From Calditrichaceae bacterium (GTDB lineage Bacteria; Calditrichota; Calditrichia; Calditrichales; Calditrichaceae): a stretch of 9,562 nt of DNA. The notes under the pieces are model-generated. The model saw only the letters and a list, made by a program, of their open reading frames with translations. It made no database searches and was not told the origin of the DNA. This document shows, in pieces, positions 7,362 through 9,562 of this stretch. Both the position numbers and the translations under genes were made by a program. Location: NCBI GenBank assembly GCA_030622395.1, contig JAUXGF010000066.1, forward strand, positions 1 through 9,562. The letters are read 5' to 3'. Within the stretch, counting starts at the first letter, position 1. Every line of letters begins with the position of its first letter.

Positions 7362-7381
7362 AATCCCTGCTTAAAGGGATT
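7362..7381 (+). repeat. AATCCCT/AGGGATT hairpin in 5' leader
   Basis: A perfect 7-bp stem, AATCCCT (7362-7368) and AGGGATT (7375-7381), encloses the loop GCTTAA and is followed by GAAAATAAATTAA. It lies in the likely leader of the membrane-protein mRNA, 19 bases before its ribosome site. It has no T-run, so it is not a terminator. The end GGGATTGAAAA looks like the 3' end of some CRISPR repeats, but only one copy exists. Confidence 0.55.
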
Positions 7382-7400
7382 GAAAATAAATTAATTAAAC

Positions 7401-7406
7401 AGGAGG
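7401..7406 (+). promoter_or_regulatory. Strong Shine-Dalgarno deciding the start at 7415
   Basis: A full AGGAGG lies eight bases before the ATG at 7415. The in-frame upstream TTG at 7343 has no such site, and the 24 residues it would add are polar and unlike the rest. Confidence 0.8.
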
Positions 7407-7414
7407 ATTTTACA

Positions 7415-7666
7415 ATGAAGTTAAACGCTAAAGCTCTGGCTCTTACCAGCGGCATTTTATGGGGATTGGCAGTTTTTATCATTACTATTTGGCTTTTAAT
7501 TAGCGGAAGCGAAGGTCATACAATATCACTGCTTGGCAAATTCTACATAGGATACTGCTTAAGCTGGGGAGGCGCTTTTATCGGTTTGATTTGGGGATTT
7601 GTCGACGGACTGATTTGCGGATTTATATTTGCCTGGTTGTATAATTTATTCATACCAAAGGGATAA
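7415..7666 (+). CDS. Small two-helix membrane protein (holin-labelled family)
   Basis: 83 residues beginning MKLNAKALALTSGILWGL. Two hydrophobic spans are clear, about residues 10-30 and 48-76, the second glycine- and aromatic-rich (GLIWGFVDGLICGFIFAWLYN). Conserved short bacterial proteins of this kind are often named 'bacteriophage holin' in databases because of size and topology, but no endolysin or other phage gene is present here, so lysis function should not be assumed. The start is chosen from the AGGAGG site. The gene converges on yifB across a repeat island and is probably its own transcript. Function unknown. Confidence 0.8.
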   Translation: MKLNAKALALTSGILWGLAVFIITIWLLISGSEGHTISLLGKFYIGYCLSWGGAFIGLIWGFVDGLICGFIFAWLYNLFIPKG

Positions 7667-7687
7667 GACGGGAAGCTTAAAACGGAG

Positions 7688-7862
7688 AGCGGAGAGCGGG
7701 AAGCGGTGAGCGATTTCCCCCTTGTCAATTATTGTCATCCAAGTCCCTCTCTTTTTTTAAAGAGAGGGATTTTCCCGAGGGGATGGCTGCGCCAAGGGCG
7801 AGTTCTCTTCGTTCTTCGTCTTCCTCTTCCCGCTTTACACTTTACGCTTTACGCTCTACGCT
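7688..7862 (+). repeat. Composite repeat island with inverted heptamer arrays
   Basis: AGCG cores at 7688, 7695, 7702 and 7709 (period 7) open the island; CGCT/CACT cores at 7831, 7838, 7845, 7852 and 7859 close it in inverse orientation. Between them lie a CCCCCTT motif (7717-7723), GTCAATT (7724-7730, the reverse of the AATTGAC unit) and the second 11-bp palindrome. It fills the space between the converging membrane-protein gene and yifB, ending six bases from the yifB stop, and shares its parts with the island after hdrA. Confidence 0.72.
7739..7773. terminator. 11-bp palindrome, copy 2; possible bidirectional terminator
   Basis: TCCCTCTCTTT (7744-7754) pairs with AAAGAGAGGGA (7759-7769) around a TTTT loop; a TTTT run follows on the plus strand (7770-7773). 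Its place between two converging genes suits a two-way terminator, but the T-run is short and the element is also a dispersed repeat (copy 1 at 5486-5518). Confidence 0.5.
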
Positions 7863-7867
7863 CTTCC

Positions 7868-9409
7868 CTACGCCCATAAATCCCTATCAAGACTGCGGTA
7901 TTGGATGGCTTCGCTTATATACTCCGATTTAATCTCATCTATACCGGCTAAATCAGCGATTGTTCTGGAAACTTTTAATATACGATCGTAAGCGCGGGCA
8001 GAAAGCCCTAATCGTTCCGTTGCAGTTTTTAGAAGTTCCATACAGCTTTCGTCAAGTTTACAATATTTCCGAATTTGAGCGGACTGCATATCTGCATTAC
8101 AATAAACATTTTTTATATTTTTAAATCGCTCAATTTGAAACTCACGGGCTTTTTGAGAGCGCTCTCTGATAACCTGTGACGGTTCCCCTTTTCGATCCGA
8201 AGACAACTCCTTAAAATTAATCGCCGGCACTTCAATGTGAATATCAATGCGGTCTAAAAGCGGACCTGAAATTCTGGAGCGGTACCTTTGTATTTCCGGA
8301 GCGGCGCAGGAACAGGCGCGGTTCGTATCGCCAAAATATCCGCAGGGACAGGGATTCATCGCCGCTACAAGCATAAAATTAGCGGGATATGTTAAAGAAA
8401 AAGCAGCCCGTGAAATTGTAACTTGAGAATCTTCCATAGGCTGGCGTAACACCTCAAGGACATTCTTTTTAAATTCCGGGAATTCATCCAAAAAAAGTAC
8501 GCCGTGATGAGCCAGACTCACTTCACCCGGTTTTGGATACTTACCGCCTCCCACTAAAGCAGCGTCTGAAATCGTGTGATGCGGTGAACGAAACGGACGC
8601 ACGGCGACCAGTCCATGATCGCTTCGTAAAAGTCCCGCTACCGAATGAATCTTTGTCGTTTCAATGGCTTCATCAAGCGACAGAAAGGGCAGGATTGTAG
8701 AAAACCGTTTTGCCAGCATAGTTTTACCTGAGCCCGGCGGTCCGATCATTATTATATTATGTCCTCCTGCGGCAGCCACTTCCATAGAGCGTTTGACATT
8801 TTCCTGTCCTTTAACATCGCTGAAATCCAGATTGGTTTCCTGCTCGTGAATAAATATTTCTTTGATATCTATTTTAAAAGGTTCAAACTCGGCATTCCCG
8901 TTTAAAAAATTTATAACGTCCAGCAGATTAGACATAGCAAAAATATTCAAATCGCCGCCGCCCATAGCCGCCTCGCGGGCGTTTTCTTCCGGTAAAATGA
9001 TTCCCTTATACCCTAACTGGCGCGCTTTAACGGCAATTGAAAGACTTCCGTGAACAGGACGAAGACTTCCGTCCAAAGCCAGTTCGCCTAATATCAGGTA
9101 TTCATCAAATGAATCAGCTTCAATATCGCCCTGACCGGATAGGATACCGACAGCAATGGGCAAATCATACGACGAGCCTTCTTTTTTTATATCCGCCGGA
9201 GCCAGGTTAATAGTTATATGATTTTGATGAACAAATCGATATCCTGAATTTTTAATAGCCGAAACTACCCTTTCACGGCTTTCCCTAACGGCATTATCGG
9301 GCAAGCCGACAATACCGAAAAAAGGAACATTGCCCTCAATGTGTGTTTCCACTTCTATAGGATAGGCGTCGATGCCCATTAAAGCGGCTGTGAATACTTT
9401 TGAAATCAT
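7868..9409 (-). CDS. comM: YifB/ComM family Mg-chelatase-like AAA+ ATPase
   Basis: 513 residues, full family length. The N-terminal ChlI-like/Lon-type fold (1-190) includes [14 protein letters not shown]; the AAA+ core has Walker A GPPGSGKT (223-230), Walker B VLFLDEF (304-310), an Asn sensor in AAMNPCPCG (349-357) and [10 protein letters not shown] (381-390). Four Cys (354, 356, 366, 368) form the family's NPCPCG...CSC element. ComM acts as a hexameric helicase promoting branch migration when natural transformants integrate DNA in some bacteria; in most others the role is untested. The C-terminal Mg-chelatase-like helical domain is intact. The ATG has AAGGA five bases upstream (minus strand, 9415-9419). 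No com or dprA neighbours are visible within the window. Confidence 0.96.
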   Translation of the reverse strand: MISKVFTAALMGIDAYPIEVETHIEGNVPFFGIVGLPDNAVRESRERVVSAIKNSGYRFVHQNHITINLAPADIKKEGSSYDLPIAVGILSGQGDIEADSFDEYLILGELALDGSLRPVHGSLSIAVKARQLGYKGIILPEENAREAAMGGGDLNIFAMSNLLDVINFLNGNAEFEPFKIDIKEIFIHEQETNLDFSDVKGQENVKRSMEVAAAGGHNIIMIGPPGSGKTMLAKRFSTILPFLSLDEAIETTKIHSVAGLLRSDHGLVAVRPFRSPHHTISDAALVGGGKYPKPGEVSLAHHGVLFLDEFPEFKKNVLEVLRQPMEDSQVTISRAAFSLTYPANFMLVAAMNPCPCGYFGDTNRACSCAAPEIQRYRSRISGPLLDRIDIHIEVPAINFKELSSDRKGEPSQVIRERSQKAREFQIERFKNIKNVYCNADMQSAQIRKYCKLDESCMELLKTATERLGLSARAYDRILKVSRTIADLAGIDEIKSEYISEAIQYRSLDRDLWA

Positions 9410-9442
9410 TGAAATCCTTATATTTTATTTAAAGCAGTTTTA

Positions 9443-9471
9443 ATTATATCCGTTTAGAGTTTACTTAAAAA
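9443..9471 (-). promoter_or_regulatory. Candidate promoter for yifB/comM
   Basis: On the minus strand a perfect TATAAT (9448-9443) lies about 34 bp before the start codon. At 17-bp spacing the -35 hexamer would be TTTTTA (9471-9466), a poor match. The rest of the region up to the window edge is very AT-rich and holds no gene that I can see. Confidence 0.35.
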
Positions 9472-9562
9472 TTGAATTAATAAAAAGTATATATTTATAT
9501 TTTATGTAATACCCAGTTTATTAGAGGAAAATAACAAATATTATAGAAGGTAATATATACCG

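Larger units (their letters stand above)
7144..7414. other. Gene-free stretch between hdrB and the small membrane protein
   Basis: I see no convincing gene in these 271 bases. They hold an AATTACG heptamer array (7217-7235), a 7-bp hairpin at 7362-7381 and an AT-rich segment around 7321-7345 that may contain a promoter; no -35/-10 pair is good enough to name. No T-tailed terminator hairpin is obvious after hdrB. Confidence 0.6.

Noticed and set aside
7361..7390. CRISPR array
   Set aside because: Only one repeat-like unit, with no second copy at spacer distance and no cas genes.
7343..7414. Longer N-terminus for the small membrane protein
   Set aside because: The start would be TTG without a ribosome site, while AGGAGG lies at proper distance from the ATG at 7415.
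7415..7666. Prophage remnant based on the holin-like name
   Set aside because: No other phage gene, integrase or attachment site is visible; the name rests on size and topology alone.
7732..7932. Open frame on the plus strand, Ser/Arg/Leu-rich
   Set aside because: It is a translation of the repeat island and runs into the yifB 3' end on the other strand.

Overview
The window looks like part of the chromosome of an anaerobic bacterium that runs heterodisulfide-reductase (Hdr) type electron transfer. Three things point to a bacterium rather than an archaeon: a lipoprotein signal with a lipobox, a YifB/ComM gene, and a selenocysteine insertion hairpin inside the reading frame just after the UGA (archaea keep theirs outside the ORF). 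The phylum cannot be read safely. A Desulfobacterota-like sulfate reducer or an uncultured lineage of the FCB type would both fit; this is inference.

Layout. Positions 2-1117 hold a 5'-truncated HdrD-like protein (HdrC ferredoxin part fused to two CCG domains). Positions 1184-2254 encode an AT-rich beta-helix lipoprotein and 2314-2772 a PEBP/YbhB protein. Positions 2868-5315 encode HdrA. A plain reading breaks this gene in two at a TGA (3462-3464), but the TGA falls on the Cys of the HdrA signature, the frame continues without loss, and a GGUC-loop hairpin follows at SECIS distance. I therefore call one 815-residue selenoprotein HdrA with a C-terminal MvhD domain. It is followed by a 47-aa zinc-ribbon protein (5566-5709), hdrC (5787-6248) and hdrB (6256-7143), all on the plus strand. 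Next come a 270-bp gene-free stretch, an 83-aa membrane protein (7415-7666), a repeat island, and yifB/comM on the minus strand (9409-7868).

How the genes work together. HdrA (FAD, several FeS clusters), HdrC (two 4Fe-4S clusters) and HdrB (two CCG cysteine sets for non-cubane clusters) would form a soluble flavin-based electron-bifurcating or confurcating HdrABC complex. The fused MvhD domain would be the electron entry point. No hydrogenase or formate dehydrogenase partner lies in the window, so the donor and the disulfide-type acceptor are unknown. The HdrD-like protein is a second, separate Hdr module.

The intergenic spaces around hdrA, the zinc-ribbon gene and yifB carry an unusual set of repeats: period-7 arrays with a fixed 4-base core and three variable bases (AGCGNNN, and a second AATTNNC family), arranged in both orientations, plus two near-identical 11-bp-stem palindromes. 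Apart from the repeats, the most notable item is the selenocysteine-containing HdrA.
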